From positions 53,415,092 through 53,479,091 of the forward strand of contig QCXZ01000138.1 of NCBI GenBank assembly GCA_025024175.1: a DNA stretch of 64,000 nt, in the 5' to 3' direction. The notes under the pieces are model-generated. The model was not told the origin of the DNA, searched no databases, and saw only the letters and a program-made list of their open reading frames with translations. A program made the translations under genes and the position numbers. Numbering within the stretch: position 1 is the first letter of the stretch; the number at the start of each line of letters is the position of its first letter. Source of the stretch: Rhyzopertha dominica. Taxonomy: Eukaryota; Arthropoda; Insecta; Coleoptera; Bostrichidae. Below, piece after piece: positions 11,561-24,400 of this stretch.

Positions 11561-13703
11561 TGTAAACTTGTTAGACTTTTTTGTAACAATATAATAGATG
11601 CATGGAATTATTTTTTTTGTATTTAGAGCTTTAGATAAAAAATATATATTCTTATTGTTTTCTTTTAAAATACTTGTCTTTTATTTACATATTTAGTTAT
11701 GTTAACCGTTAGCCGCATATTTCCAATAGTAAAAAGATTGTAAAAATATTAAAATGTATTGTTTATAATTTTCGGTTAGCACGGTATTCAACATATTCAC
11801 AGGATATAAATATTACAGGAATGTTAAAAATAAAAATAAAATATGCTTGTGCAAAATAATGTTGCTACTCATCTAAAACTACGTACAATTAATTTTGAGA
11901 CGTAATTAAAATGTAAAACCTCTTATTAACCGAAAGATTAAAAACTACTTACGGCCTAAAACCGGCACTGGAAATTCGTAAAATCACAAAGAGAGGGTTT
12001 GATTTATGAGGGGTCGCGTGCCGTTCCAACTGTGCCTGCAAATGAAAGGTAAATAGTATTGCAGGGTTGTAAAAACGGTAAGAGAGTTGCATTACTATAC
12101 CTGATTTGTGAATTGTATCGGAGGGATTTTACGTTATTCAAAATTTTCGTGTAATTAGGTGCTAAAATATAGAAATGTGCAACGTCGTTTTTTAAACGCA
12201 TCTTTTATTTCATTTTATAGCCCTATTGCCCACGCTATACTAGAATTGATGCCTTGATATTAACGAAGACTGCTTTTAAATTCACTGGTATTTTGGTACC
12301 TTGGTAAACAGTCGACAGACGGTCCAATTCTTCCTTGCTAATTGCCCAAACCCACCTCTGTCCATTAATCAGCTCTAAACGCCGCGAACCAAGCGGCTTT
12401 CAACCTTTTATCACTCGAACGAATATGATCCAATTTATCCCGATTGGATACGGTCCCCCGCCCCCAGGGTGAGTTGGTTTGTCGGTCGGACCGCGACCCC
12501 ATGTAATCTATATCCCGCAGGTCCGCTGAACTACACGGCGGTTCGCTCGAATTTGTCAGTATCGCGGAAGACGTATCACGCATTTAATTGACCTTTTCAC
12601 CCTGTTTTGGCAACAAATAACTCACACTATGTCGGGATAATGCAGGCGGAAGTAAACAGATTGGCCGACGTACGGAACCGCAAGATAAACATGAGAAGAT
12701 CATCGGGTTCGCGATACAAATGATCGAGGATCGGGTGGTTTAATCTCGTTATTGGCCGGCAAAAGAAGCGAATTAATTTGGATTCCAGAGAGATGTAATG
12801 AAACGGAGCTTTCATTGTATAAGGGTGGGTTGAAAACAATAATAATTCAAAAAATGAATGGAAGTAATACTTTCTCGGAAAATGTTAATAACTACAATAT
12901 GATATCAATCAAAAGAATATTTAATAGTGTAACATCTTTATTTTACTTAGGGAAGAATAATCATACTTAACGTTCCTAAATAGCCGCATCCTTATTCGCA
13001 CTACGCTATCTTTTTCATATACGGAGGTATTGCAAATTTTTTCAAGCACTACAAACGTAAATTTTTAACAAAACATCAAATAATGCCAAAATGGCAAAAT
13101 TCTCTGGTAAGAGTGGAATACCTACCAGAAGCACAAGGTTTAATGTTCCAGTCAATTAATNTTATTTAGTTTCTACTAACTCAATCAGCCAACCAAGAAT
13201 TTGCGAGAAAATGTATGTAAATAACTTTTTTCTTGGCTAAATTTAGCTTTCAAGTTTGCTTTAAATCTCTAACTTGACTGAAATAAGATTTATAGATCAT
13301 ATTTGGTTAGTTTCAGTCTTATTACATTTTTAGGATATGTAGTGTTAAATCACTTTGTATGGTTTGGAGTTCGTCAGTGTGTCAGATACTAATGTATAAG
13401 CTGCCGACAAATTAAAAAAAGTTCCTAAATCTTAACAAAATCGGGTGATCGAGAACCAGCCTGGATTTTTTTCGCACGATCAGGCTTATTTTGTTCACTT
13501 TCCGTCTTTGTTTCTATAAAAGTAAGATGCATTTATTGGTTACTAAGATTAAGATTGACTTCGAATGGTTTTTTTTAGAATTGCATTTACTATTTTTAGC
13601 TACACACAGGTTGAATGAAAGGAAAGAATATATAACTTTGATGCTCTTAAAAATGAACATTATGGTCCAAACGATTGTCAGAACTGCAATTAATTCTCCT
13701 TAA
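11561..13703. other. Non-coding, unassigned; GC-rich island near 12360-12580
   Basis: AT-rich DNA follows the transposase, possibly including its decayed 3' untranslated end. From about 12300 to 12760 there is a GC-richer, non-repetitive island with chance frames on both strands and no recognisable product. A single N lies near 13161. No RNA gene or exon can be supported. Confidence 0.45.
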
Positions 13704-13864
13704 AGTGGTTAATTTGTTTATGGAAAACTTTTTAAGAGGTAGCGATTTACAGTTATCCGGGTAAACAGAAATGCTATGCTACAGTAAAGTAGGTTTTTTT
13801 AATAACAGTACAAATTCTGATATAAAATTAAGCATGTAGGTAATTAGAAAGCAATGTTAGCGCT
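13704..13864 (+). pseudogene. Penelope-like element reverse-transcriptase remnant, internally deleted
   Basis: The stretch 13704-13754 reads VVNLFMENF and then GSDLQ. It is a clear match to the segment VVANLFMENFEQ and following residues in the better copy at 25088-26285. After a deletion that removed the YVDD catalytic block, 13801-13864 matches the downstream coding segment (DIKL, then the ESN region) of the copy at 48555-49530. The match is strong at nucleotide level, with many identical 8-15 base words. It is a small, inactive relic of the same PLE family, identified only by comparison with the other two copies. Confidence 0.75.
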
Positions 13865-15154
13865 GGTAAGAGTTGGTTCTTGATAGATTTAAATAAAATT
13901 TTGTACATTTAGAAAACCTGTTATTGCAGAAAATATCACATAAGTTAGATAATAACACGTGATTTTGACAAAGAATAGAACACATTTTTACAAGTGTTTA
14001 GATGAAGAATCCATAAAAAATCCTAAAAATTCTAGTAATTTTAATGGATATAATGGGAATCATTAAACATATACAAGTAAACATCATTATGTTGTTGAGA
14101 GTAATGTGACGATAGCGGTGTGAAATTCTGTCCTTTTGCTGCTTCATAAGTATTGCTACTAGAATAAGCTGCAGCTGCTAGGTCGTACAGTTACGTCGTA
14201 ACCAATAAAAATTTAGAAATGCTGCTCCATATCCGCAGCCAGACATGCCACCCGGAAGACTCCTCTGCGGCTCAATAAAATTAAGGAGTCGCAATTTCCT
14301 TTCAGCGCTGAACAATCCCGAACCTATGTCGCTGAATTGCACCGGTTCCAGTGTACCCCCGCCTTCTCCCTCGGGACGTGACTGCAATCTATTGTTTCGT
14401 CAGTCACTTATTAGTACTGTTACTTGGCTTCGCAATCAACGGGGGGCTTTGTACCAGACTGAAAGCCGATTACCGGTGCCTCTTGGGGGCCGACCAGTAT
14501 TTTCGTATAGAGTATGTTATAATCTCCAATAATGAAACGTCACCAGCGCTCGACGTCTTCGTCGACGTGTGGTTTTAATGGACGGGGTTTTAGGTCATTT
14601 TTGCCCTCCTAATAAATGAGATGCACTATAGAATAACTCATTTGTAGAGCATCTGTGCCAATAGCGAGTCAGTCTGTGATGAGGAAAATATTTTATCCCG
14701 TCCAAGAAGTTGTAAATTGAGCTAAACACGTCACTATCATATTCGTTTTTACTTATTTAGCATACACAAAAAAGAGTGCGATAGACAGATAGTGGTAAAT
14801 GTGGATATAAACATACTTTTTGTCTGATGAAACAAAAGAAAGCAATGAACGCCCAAAAAACAGGGACACAAACTTCTTATTAAAATACAATACAGACCGG
14901 CTTTACCAACTCTTCATGATTTGGAATCGAGATTGTGGACCGCAAGTAAATGGATATCATTAATGTTAGTGTTTCCAAACCAGAGTTTCAAAAATTTAAG
15001 ACTCTTTCGAGCGGGATTGTACTCGAAGATAATTATTAAAATTTTGAGAATTGTGTAACAACTACAGCAAGTTACTTAAAGACGTAACATCGCATGACAA
15101 ATTTAAGATTTCGTTGAGCTTTGAAGTGATTTTGTCATATTCCATATTCTTTTA

Positions 15155-15195
15155 CTAATGATGCTCTGTATACAAGAGCGCGCGAAACGTTGACT
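15155..15195 (+). ncRNA. Decayed hammerhead-like motif
   Basis: CTAATGA (one change from CTGANGA), an extra T, then GCTCT/AGAGC as a perfect 5-bp stem II around GTATACA. Four unpaired bases GCGC precede GAAA (15184-15187), then CG and TT. Stem I is not evident. The arrangement mirrors the better copies but has several defects, so this is a weak call. Confidence 0.25.
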
Positions 15196-16023
15196 CTATT
15201 TTTAAAACGCATGCGATCTGACTCAAAAGACCAAGATTTTAAAATAAATTTAATTAAATTACCTTTGCTACCGATTAATAACTTTATTTTGCAGTAATAG
15301 TAGAATCCACACTTTCAGGAAGAACAAGTTTCCTCACTCGTTTGACAGGGTTGCTAAGTCATTTCTGTTTGTGACGGGGTTTTTCATTTATGAGAAGTGC
15401 TTTGAACAACTGACAATATCTGGCTTATTAATATACTTCTGCAGCCGTGTTTAAGTAATTAATTTTAAACAATAAACAGCCAAACAGTTTGTTGAAATGG
15501 ATACATAGCAATTCGAAAACGCTAAAAAGTGTGGTGATATAGAATGGACTACTTACATTATCAGATTAGTGCCCCGGATGCATGAGACGTATACCATCAG
15601 CAAACTGCATAATACCATCCGGTCGTTGCTAAAGCAATTTCATCACGAAAGCTTTTACAGTCGCAGTCGCCAGCCCGCGTATTTAGCAATGTAAAACGTT
15701 GAAAGCATCTTCAGGCGAAAGTTAATAATTTAATAACTTTCATATAGAGCCGCCACCGCCGCCGGTGTGCCATTAAAAAAGCAGTAGCCAATACACGTCC
15801 AGGGAGATAAAAAGGGAAAACGACGGGGAAACGCGAAAACTTCCACTGGAAGCGTGTTATAACAAAATGCAATCGCAATACAGATAGAATATTAATTCTG
15901 AGCGTGAATGGAATAAAGAACGTAAAGGAGAGCAAGTAATTTTCTCTTCGGTAGCTTTAAATCAGTTTATTTATAAGGGCATTGTAGGGAATATGTAAAG
16001 AAAACATGATGATTTAGAGGGCT

Positions 16024-16062
16024 TCGGTAGCTAAGCTGCTATCTTCAATAGACTGAAGGACT
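16024..16062 (-). ncRNA. Decayed copy of the 8155/38099 hammerhead-like family
   Basis: On the minus strand TTGAAGA, T, then AGCAGCTTAGCTAC and CGAAG closely follow the copy at 8155-8197. The flank CCCTCTAAATCATCATG resembles that copy's GGCTTTCCAAATCATTGTG, with the TACGTA stem III and nearby bases deleted. It is the third member of this dispersed family and is surely inactive. Confidence 0.45.
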
Positions 16063-18917
16063 GTTCTTGCATATCTTGAATCAGTCTTCTCAGTAGAGCC
16101 TTAAATGGATGTGGGACAATATGCAATAATGTACCTATGATAAAAAAGGATAAAATTTCGCTCAAAACCGAACCAATTTTTCTATTTACTTGGCTTTCTC
16201 AACGATTTTTTCTGCACTTATCTATATGAACGTTTGGGGTTGTTTAGAAAAGGTAACTTTTTGAAAAAGCATTTTTAGTATAGACAAAACATGTCTATGT
16301 GGGTCCAATCTTTTGCATAAATTCACGTGTGCAGCTGCTCAATTTTTGTATTGCTAAACCAATTATCAAAAAATTGCCGCCTAATTGTAGACTCAACTTT
16401 TTTCCGGTGGCAGCAGCGCTGGTCGAAATCAGTGAAGCGGTCTCATACGCTGTTGATAAATTGCAGCCATTCGTATAATAAAAAGCACATCCGGCCTAAT
16501 TGCCAGCCTGTTTCAGCCAATCAGTCCAGCGTATATGAAATCTGCAATCTAAAATTCGGGGATGAAAATAGCTTGATGATATTGACAAACTGGGTGAAAT
16601 GTTCGATCAATATACAGCAATAATTTTTGCTACATTTTACTGCGGTTAGATAAAAAACAATTGGTTCAGATTGTTACTTTTATTCTAAACTAAACTTCTC
16701 TATATGGCAGTTAATTTCATCCGTTTATTTGAATACAATGTTTTCTTTAAACAATTTTAATTTTAGTATTTCATTAGAAAATTACTTATCTAACACGATA
16801 GTTTACTTTTGTGTTACTTATGTTTCCAAATAGAAGATAAAACTGGTAACTCAGAAATACGCTTAATACTTGCCTTAAGAATGTGCCTACGCCCAGTTTT
16901 CTGCACTGCAAACCTCCAAATTCTCCGGGATTTGCGAATTTTTATTAATTAATTATAATAGCGCTTTTGTTTCTGCAATGGATTTTTCATATTTTCTTAT
17001 TATTTCCAATCAACCCGTAGGATCAATAATTCTTGCCTATTCACATTAACAATCAAAAGCTGCATTTGAAGAGCAAACATAAAAACACTACTATATTTGA
17101 TATATATTGTACATATCGCTCATCCAGAAGTAAGGATTTAATTACAGTTTTAAATACTTTCAAGAATTTTCAAAAAAAGCTACAGCTTGTGTAAGTCAAC
17201 GATCTTCCATTTGTGTCAAAGTTTTTCTCTGAAACTGTTATGCTTTACAGAATTTAATGTCAAAAATAATTTATTAAAACTAATATTTGCTTCGACAAGA
17301 CAGTATCTATTGAAGAAATAATTTTCGGAACAATAAACAAAGTGAAATCTTTATTAGTTATAATAATTGCAATCTTTACAGCTTCTATAATGCTGCTGAT
17401 AAATCTTTAAGCCAAAATGTATGTTTCATGTGAATTTCAATCAATATGTGTCTGAATTCACACATGCTATAGACTGTTCGCTCGTTCGTTCATTCTTTAT
17501 GATGAAGCGTAAAAAAAGAATTTTTAATCTAGTCATCCACAGCGAAAAGGGTGCAGCCAATCTACACGGAATACAGCTTACAACGAAAACATTTCGTGGA
17601 AGCAGGATGAATTGTTTTTGATGAACTCGCTCTTCCGAAAGACAGCATCACTCGTTAGCTTGTTTACACACACACGATGTTTTATTATTTCACGCTTTCG
17701 TGAAATAAAATACACTGCTAGAAAACAAGTGGCTGCAATATTCACTGTATTTATCTGCATTCAAAATTTAAACCGTACTAGATAATACGTCTCAATTATA
17801 TTCGTTCTCGCTCACTTATCACTTATTAAACGAAAATAAAACTTGTACGGTGTAAAAAATTTTATTTATTAATTTTAAACTGGACAATTTGTGCCTTTTT
17901 ATTTCTTACCCTCTAAAATTAAGCTAAGTAAATGTCCTTATTTGTTGATTACTGGTTGGAATACACTCTAATAAATTTTTGTTGTTACAGGTTGGTTAAT
18001 TAGGCGGCTGCTTCTTGAAATCCTGTGAGTCAACACGACGAAAATAGCTTAGAAACTAATTCGCAGCGCATATTTGTTTTTCAACAAATTACGTCTACGT
18101 CACACACGTTAAACCGAAAATTAATCTCTAACTAAGTTACGTTTCGTCTCGTCAATCCAGGGTGTGTTTATTCGCGTAACTTAATACTGTCGGGTGCTTT
18201 CTAATTTCAAAGCAACAAGGAAGGTGGCGTATCAAAACTCGCATATTAGATGCCTCGAACTTGCTATTATTCGTTCGAAACTTCGTAATAATAATGCGCC
18301 GTGTGTGAACCGTGTATCTGGCAACAGATTTTCGATTACGGAAGGCCGGAATTTTGTACAGTCGACCCGACTGAAACTTCTCGTGAAGTTTTCAGCCAGC
18401 CAATTTTTGCTTAATGCCCCCTGACAGGAGTTTGCTGCGTTGACTTCATTTCGCGAATCCAATCCTCGTGTTAAATACAAAACGAACTTCATAATCCCAT
18501 TCAAATTAAATGACGTCCAAAGTTTACGTCCGCCCCGTTTCAGCATCGGCGTCGTTACGTGTTGGCCAGCGACAGATTCGTTTTGCTTGTAAAGGGCGAT
18601 AAGCAACTGCCGGTTTGCCTTGATTTAATTAAACTGCAGGTTCGTGCTGAGATTGAATGCAACTGAACATCTAAGGGGCTAGTGCTTTTGTGCAATAGCA
18701 TATCACGCCTGGATAATAGGGACTAAGCACAAAAATAAGCTGAATCAGTACTCTGTTTTTATAGAAAACGTTCTATTCTGCGCTTTGTAGATTATTCTGT
18801 GAAAATCGGTAGTAAGCCATGTAACTATGACTTTACAAACTACAGCGTAGGTTGGTACTTTTGTAAATTCAGAGACCTACACTATCGATTGCTAAAGTTC
18901 CTGGATTTATGGAGTAC

Positions 18918-20309
18918 CGCAAAAATTTTAAGGTCCAAAAAAAACAAAAGGGTTAGCCTTTGATGTTTTGTGATTTTTCGTTGGAAACTAATTTTAGCTC
19001 AAAATCGACACACAGATGTATTTTGAGCTGCAGATTCCAAAAATTTGATCAGAAATATGCTAGGACGTCGGGCGGGCTAATTTACTCCTCTTTTAGATCG
19101 AACCGTTGTAGCTAGCAACAGACGGATATCATTCCGAAATTCAGGAGGTCCAGATTACTAAATATGTTTGAAATTATACAAATCGGGGGTGCAAAAATTT
19201 TAAGGTTCAAAAAGAACAAAGGGGTTAGCCTTTGATGTTTTGTGATTTTTCGGTGGAAACTAATTTTAGCTCAAAATCGACACACAGATGTATTTTGAGC
19301 TGCAGATTCCAAAAATTTGATCAGAAATGAGCTAGGACGTCAGGCGGCCTAATTTACTCCGCTTTTAGAGCGAACCGTTGTAGCTAGCGACAGACGGATA
19401 CCATTCCGAAATTCAGGAGGTCCAGATTAATAAATATGCTTGAAATTATACAAATCGGGGGTGCAAAAATTTTAAGGTCCATAAAGGACAAAGGGGTTAG
19501 CCTTTGATGTTTTGTGATTTTTCGGTGGAAACTAATTTTAGCTCAAAATCGACACACAGATGTATTTTGAGCTGCAGATTCCAAAAATTTGATCAGAAAT
19601 GTGCTAGGACGTCGGGCGGGCTAATTTACTCCGCTTTTAGATCGAACCGTTGTAGCTAGCGACGGACGGATACCATTCCGAAATTCAGGAGGTCCAGATT
19701 ACTAAATATGTTTGAAATTATACAAATCGGGGGTGCAAAAATTTTAAGGTGAAAAAAGAACAAAGGGGTTAGCCTTTGATGTTTTGTGATTTTTCGGTGG
19801 AAACTAATTTTAGCTCAAAATCGACACACAGATGTATTTTGAGCTGCAGATTCCAAAAATTTGATCAGAAATGTGCTAGGACGTCGGGCGGGCTAATTTA
19901 CTCCGCTTTTAGATCGAACCGTTGTAGCTAGCGACGGACGGATACCATTCCGAAATTCAGGATGTCCAGATTAGTAAATATGCTTGAAATTATACAAATC
20001 GGAGGTGCAAAAATTTTAAGGTCCAAAAAGAACAAAGGGGTTAGCCTTTGATGTTTTGTGATTTTTCGGTGGAAACTAATTTCAGCTCAAAATCGACACA
20101 CAGATGTATTTTGAGCTGCAGTTTCCAAAAATTTGATCAGAAATGAGCTAGGACGTCGGGCAGCCTAATTTACTCCGCTTTTAGATCGAACCGTTGTAGC
20201 TAGCGACAGACGGATACCATTCTGAAATTCAGGAGGTCCAGATTAGTAAATATGCTTGAAATTATATACAAATCGGAGGTGTAAAAATGTTAAGGTCCAA
20301 AAAGAACAT
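18918..20309 (+). repeat. 272-bp satellite array 1, about 5 copies
   Basis: Head-to-tail tandem repeats. The landmark AAAAATTTTAAGG (or its variant) recurs at 18921, 19193, 19465, 19737, 20009 and 20283, giving spacings of 272, 272, 272, 272 and 274 bp. Internal copies differ by only a few per cent; the first and last are more diverged, as expected at array edges. Each monomer contains a 10-bp dyad AGCTCAAAAT...ATTTTGAGCT with a 14-base loop (for example 19268-19301) and a CENP-B-box-like word near TTTCGGTGGAAAC. The repeats encode no protein. The array breaks off at about 20309 into unrelated sequence. Confidence 0.97.
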
Positions 20310-20924
20310 GTTATGTGATTATTCGAAATCGCCCCCTCCCCCTGCAATGTCCCACCTGTCCGTGCACCTTCATGATGTCGTCCACTCACGCGCGGTGGAA
20401 ATTAATGCAAACATTCTCGCTTACTTTATATCCGCCTGGGGACCGCACGTTCCCGTTTTTGTTTTGCGGATTTCAAAACTGGGACGAGTCACAAAAAGGA
20501 AGCGCTTGCATTCGGCCTGTTTATTTTGCGCGAAACCGGAGCATGGCGTTAGCGACGCGGATTTCAGGCGACATGAGTGGGGTTCGACGAAACAAAACAC
20601 TGACGTGTTGGGAAAACGGGTGTTATGGCCGGCGACTTCAGTTGTGGAGGAATGTTTTGCTATGGAACAAATTTTCAAGGGATTTGCTGCATAGAGATAA
20701 TGATCTAATTATGACAGTGGTATGTTGCTTGTATGTATTTTCAACTGTTTTGATTCAAAAGGCTTAAATAATTTAACTGTATATGGAGAAATTCCTTACA
20801 AAATCTCTGAAAGAAAAGGTCGAAATGTCGAAGTTATGTAGCAACCTAAGCTTTCGCGGCCAGAGTTAGTCCTTAACAATCTTTTGCACTCAACTTATTA
20901 TATTAATACTTATGACTCAACCAA
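20310..20924. other. Non-coding, GC-richer flank of satellite array 1
   Basis: Open frames of 135 and 150 codons on the plus strand begin inside the satellite and run through this GC-richer patch. Their translations have no recognisable domain, and their starts lie in repeat DNA, so I treat them as chance frames. Near 20848-20885 on the minus strand a CGCGAAAGC word is weakly hammerhead-like. Confidence 0.4.
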
Positions 20925-21440
20925 ATAAATTCTCTATCTTCTAGAAGTATTTGCAGCATCCCTTGTTCGTGTGGTGCCGTGTATTTCGGCGAAACAGGTG
21001 GATCCATTAAAATCAGACTTAATGAACGTATACGCTGCGTAAAATCAGATTTCTTCACTCACTCAGCGGTAGCAGAACATCAGCCATGAAACCGGCCACA
21101 ATATTGCACAATGTGCAGTCGTAGCGAAAGTCCCCTTTTTTAAAACCTGAGAATTCCGAGAAGCCATAGAAATTTCCAAATATCCCATTAATCTAAACTG
21201 CACAGATGGTTATCACTATCCACTATATGGTGCCCAATCAGGTGACAGCTATACCCGCTTTCACAATCTCACCCCTCTGCCGTCCAAGAATTCCCACCCC
21301 CCAAGTTCAACTTTATCTGTTGTTTTCATTCACTTTTCTCCTTGGGATTTGGATCAGTTCAGCCAAATTTATACCATATTTCATACTTCCTATTCCTCTC
21401 CTGATGAAGCCCCTTACAAATGCAGTCGAAACGTCGACGA
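20925..21440 (+). mobile_element. Penelope-like element 3' fragment with GIY-YIG remnant (family 2)
   Basis: In the frame starting near 20940 the sequence reads ICSIPCSCGAVYFGETGG, then KIRLNERIR and HSAVAEHQ. These are the GIY-YIG core, the RL.EH-type segment and the AEH block typical of the PLE endonuclease. After a stop and frameshift the frame REAIEISKYPINLN (about 21156-21195) matches the end of the domain, including its catalytic glutamate. The element ends with the hammerhead-like words at 21401-21436. It is 5'-truncated, with no reverse transcriptase. The fragment at 31940-32025 starts at the same point in the element. A 13-bp inverted repeat (20839-20851 and 21568-21580) flanks it. 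Confidence 0.85.
21401..21436 (+). ncRNA. Decayed hammerhead-like motif at PLE 3' end
   Basis: CTGATGA (21401-21407), an extra A, a region that no longer folds into a clean stem II, then GAAA (21428-21431), CG and TC. The conserved boxes and position match the other copies, but stem II and stem I have decayed. Confidence 0.4.
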
Positions 21441-24400
21441 TATTTCAAAATCAGAAGATTTCAATGTATTATTGTTATGTCAATGATATCGTCTTATTCC
21501 TCTAGAGCCGAGACTTTAGGATTTGTTAAATATATGTACCATCAAGCTAAAGATCAATCTTCTGTTTGCTTAGGTTGCTAACGCATGTACTTTGTACTCA
21601 TAATGAATTTTCAAATATACAAATCAAGCAGAGATTTTTCGTTATGAAGTTACTTAACCTTAACCCGAAAGACTAAACGTTTAGGCATGTTAGATGCAGT
21701 CGTTTAGTAGTATATGCCACTTATTCGCTGTCCTCATTATTTAATCTCACTCCTTACACAACTATAATTCACAATACTTGCAGTCCCCTTATGTAGGGCA
21801 ATAATCCCCAATTGTGAGGGATGAACAGCAACACAAACCGTCTGCTGGAACTTTATTAGCATGCATTTCAAAGCGCATTCCCCGGAGCATGCAAGAAACA
21901 CAATTATGTATCTCTTTGCGTGATCAACGTCACGGTTGATATCTGCACATGAAGGGATATCAAAGCGATATGATTGGAAAACTGGAATACACAGAATTTC
22001 GAGTGCTCTAGATCACGTGCAGCGCTATTGTCGCATTGCACGACGTCAAAAGCACACATCCACTTCAAGTAATGAACCGATGGATATACATCTGGGTACG
22101 TATCTGATAGTGAGTTTGTTTGTCGTTGCCATGGCATTCTTCAGTTTTCTTGTATATACTCGTATCGGATGCGATATTCTGCTGAACACAAAGACACGAT
22201 TTTAAGTTAACAGAAAACCTTAAAATGTTAGCAATTAGTATATCATTTTTTGACGGTTTATGTACTTCGTGGATCAACACCCGAAGGAAAATTTCCTTTG
22301 AAGATATGCAGAACCACCTTACATAGAATTTTTTTACGCTTAATGCACACACAATCAAACGTCAAATTTTGTTCTCTAATTAACCTTCCAAACTAATAAA
22401 AACGCCACCTCCATCCTCCCTTTGTAAACCGCGTTCTTTTGTCACGTTCTAACTGCCCCTTAACAAAGGGCCGAGAAATTTAGTTTTACACCCTCCATTT
22501 AATCACTCGCCGTTAAGAGGTCCATAGATCGACCAAGAGCACTAGGTTCAGTAAACAGCCATCCAATGTCCGACCGCTGAACAGGCTATTAGCTCTGGAA
22601 TTAGTCGTGTTTCAAGTATATGGTTAGTGCTGTTTTCCGTTCTTTCAGCGTCAAACATCCACTCCAAAGCGAAAAGGATAAATACCGTGGGTGTGGACCG
22701 GACCAACGTATAAAGCTTGTTGAAAATTACTCAGCGTGATAGTGGAGCGAGTCACTCTCTAGTTTGATGGTGTGCTTTAATAGAAATCTGTTGTGTAATT
22801 AAATTATTGGCAAAGGCATTTCTTTCTTTCTTTTTTACATCGGCTGAAGTTCTTATAATACTAAACAGTAGCATCTCTAAAACAATGCTTTGTATTAGCA
22901 TTCATTAGTCGTATCTCGGAGAAACGAATGATTCTCTTATCTCTTCTTGACTGCTCGACAATCTCCTAAAACTACGCTTCCAAGTCAGATACACCTTCCG
23001 CCCAGTATTCTCCATTCCTATCTCTGCATCTTCGCGACGTTATTTAATAAACCAGAATAATACCGGCGAGACTCGATTCCCGAAAGGCGAAGCTGCTCCG
23101 CGTCCGCATCCAGGTAATGGCTTTGTTAAGCATCAGGAATTTCCTCGGCCGGTTTATCCGCCTCGCCATCATCGGGTTCTTTAAAATTATGTCATCCCAT
23201 TCTGGATGTATTCCAAATGCGACCGAGTGCCGTTTCATTAGATCTAGGTCATTAGCAGTATAATAAAGCAGGCATCCAACGGAAATATGAACGCCTGAAG
23301 CGGCACTCGGAATTGTTGGCACTAATAATNCTGTTTATTATTTGCCGCTGGTGTGTATTGCGGGGTTATTCCGGTTGGGGATAGTTGACTGTCAGCCGGG
23401 TTTATGAAGTTTTGAACGAACGCCGGGTAAATGGATACAGGTTGGAAGGGGAGTTTCAGCAGATGGGATTTCGAGATTGCTCGTAGCGATTGTTAGGAAC
23501 AATACATGGCATTCTTTGGGGTTTCCCACTTCTATATAATATTCACGGAAAATCCCATCTTATTTGGGATAGACTCACAATTTAGATGGTTGTTTATTGC
23601 TTTCAGGAAAACATTCCATTAAGGTAAAGTACGTACAGTATGGCGTGCTTGTAACCGCAAATACCTCCCACGATTTTACAAGCTACGCGTACGGCTGAAA
23701 TCCCATCAGCAACTTCAGTGGAAGTTTCACTTAGATTGGTCCCTAACTACACAAGATTAATACCCAATCGCGTAACCTAATGGTGCGAGAATCCCGTTAA
23801 AGTTTGCCCCGTGTTGCGTACGACTGGGAAGCCCCTTTTTGCGGTGTGGCACTCCGCCCGGAAAATGGAAGGCATTCTCGTCATAAATGTCCGAAGACCC
23901 GCGGTATTTTCCAGGGATAACCGTCACATAAGGGAGGGATTGAGGCGTCTTAGGCTTAAAAAAAACTCTGAGAAGAGGAGTGTATTAAAGCAAAAAGGTT
24001 TTCTCGCGAACAGGGTTGTAGTCTTGACCTGGACGTCGAAGGATATTTTTGGTTTTTTTTCGCAGTAATTGAGGGCTAATGCTGTTCGTTGTATTTCTTT
24101 TTGTACTAGACTTACTATACTTATACACTAGAATTTGTGATCTATTACCGACCATTAATAATAGTAAGATTAGTGATTATTCTTTGCTACTTTAATCTTA
24201 TCTTGGTTTATTATTGTTCAGATTTCAATAGTGGGNTCTATAAATCTTCTTGACTTTCCCCACATAGCGATTGCTTCCCTAAGCGCAGCTGTTTACAAAA
24301 TTAGATAGGAGGTTATAAGTGCCTACCCGTGTGTTCTACGCCGTGAACATCAAACGTACAATGAGGAAGGCAATAAGGACCCCTGAAAATCTCCAATAAC

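Larger units (their letters stand above)
13865..18917. other. Non-coding, unassigned; two decayed hammerhead-like motifs inside
   Basis: Mostly AT-rich DNA with GC-richer islands near 14170-14590, 15550-15900, 16400-16560 and 18120-18620. Open frames in these islands (the largest is 124 codons on the minus strand at 18232-18606) lack any recognisable domain. Apart from the decayed hammerhead-like motifs at 15155 and 16024, I see no mobile element or RNA gene. The islands are candidates for host regulatory DNA, but only comparison with related genomes could show that. Confidence 0.45.

Noticed and set aside
18232..18606. 124-codon minus-strand frame
   Set aside because: GC-richer island, overlaps another open frame on the opposite strand, no recognisable motif.
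18918..20309. Regular repeats considered as a CRISPR array
   Set aside because: The unit is 272 bp with no distinct spacers, in an animal genome; it is a tandem satellite.
20287..20767. 135- and 150-codon plus-strand frames
   Set aside because: Both start inside the last satellite monomer and overlap each other and a minus-strand frame; no domain.
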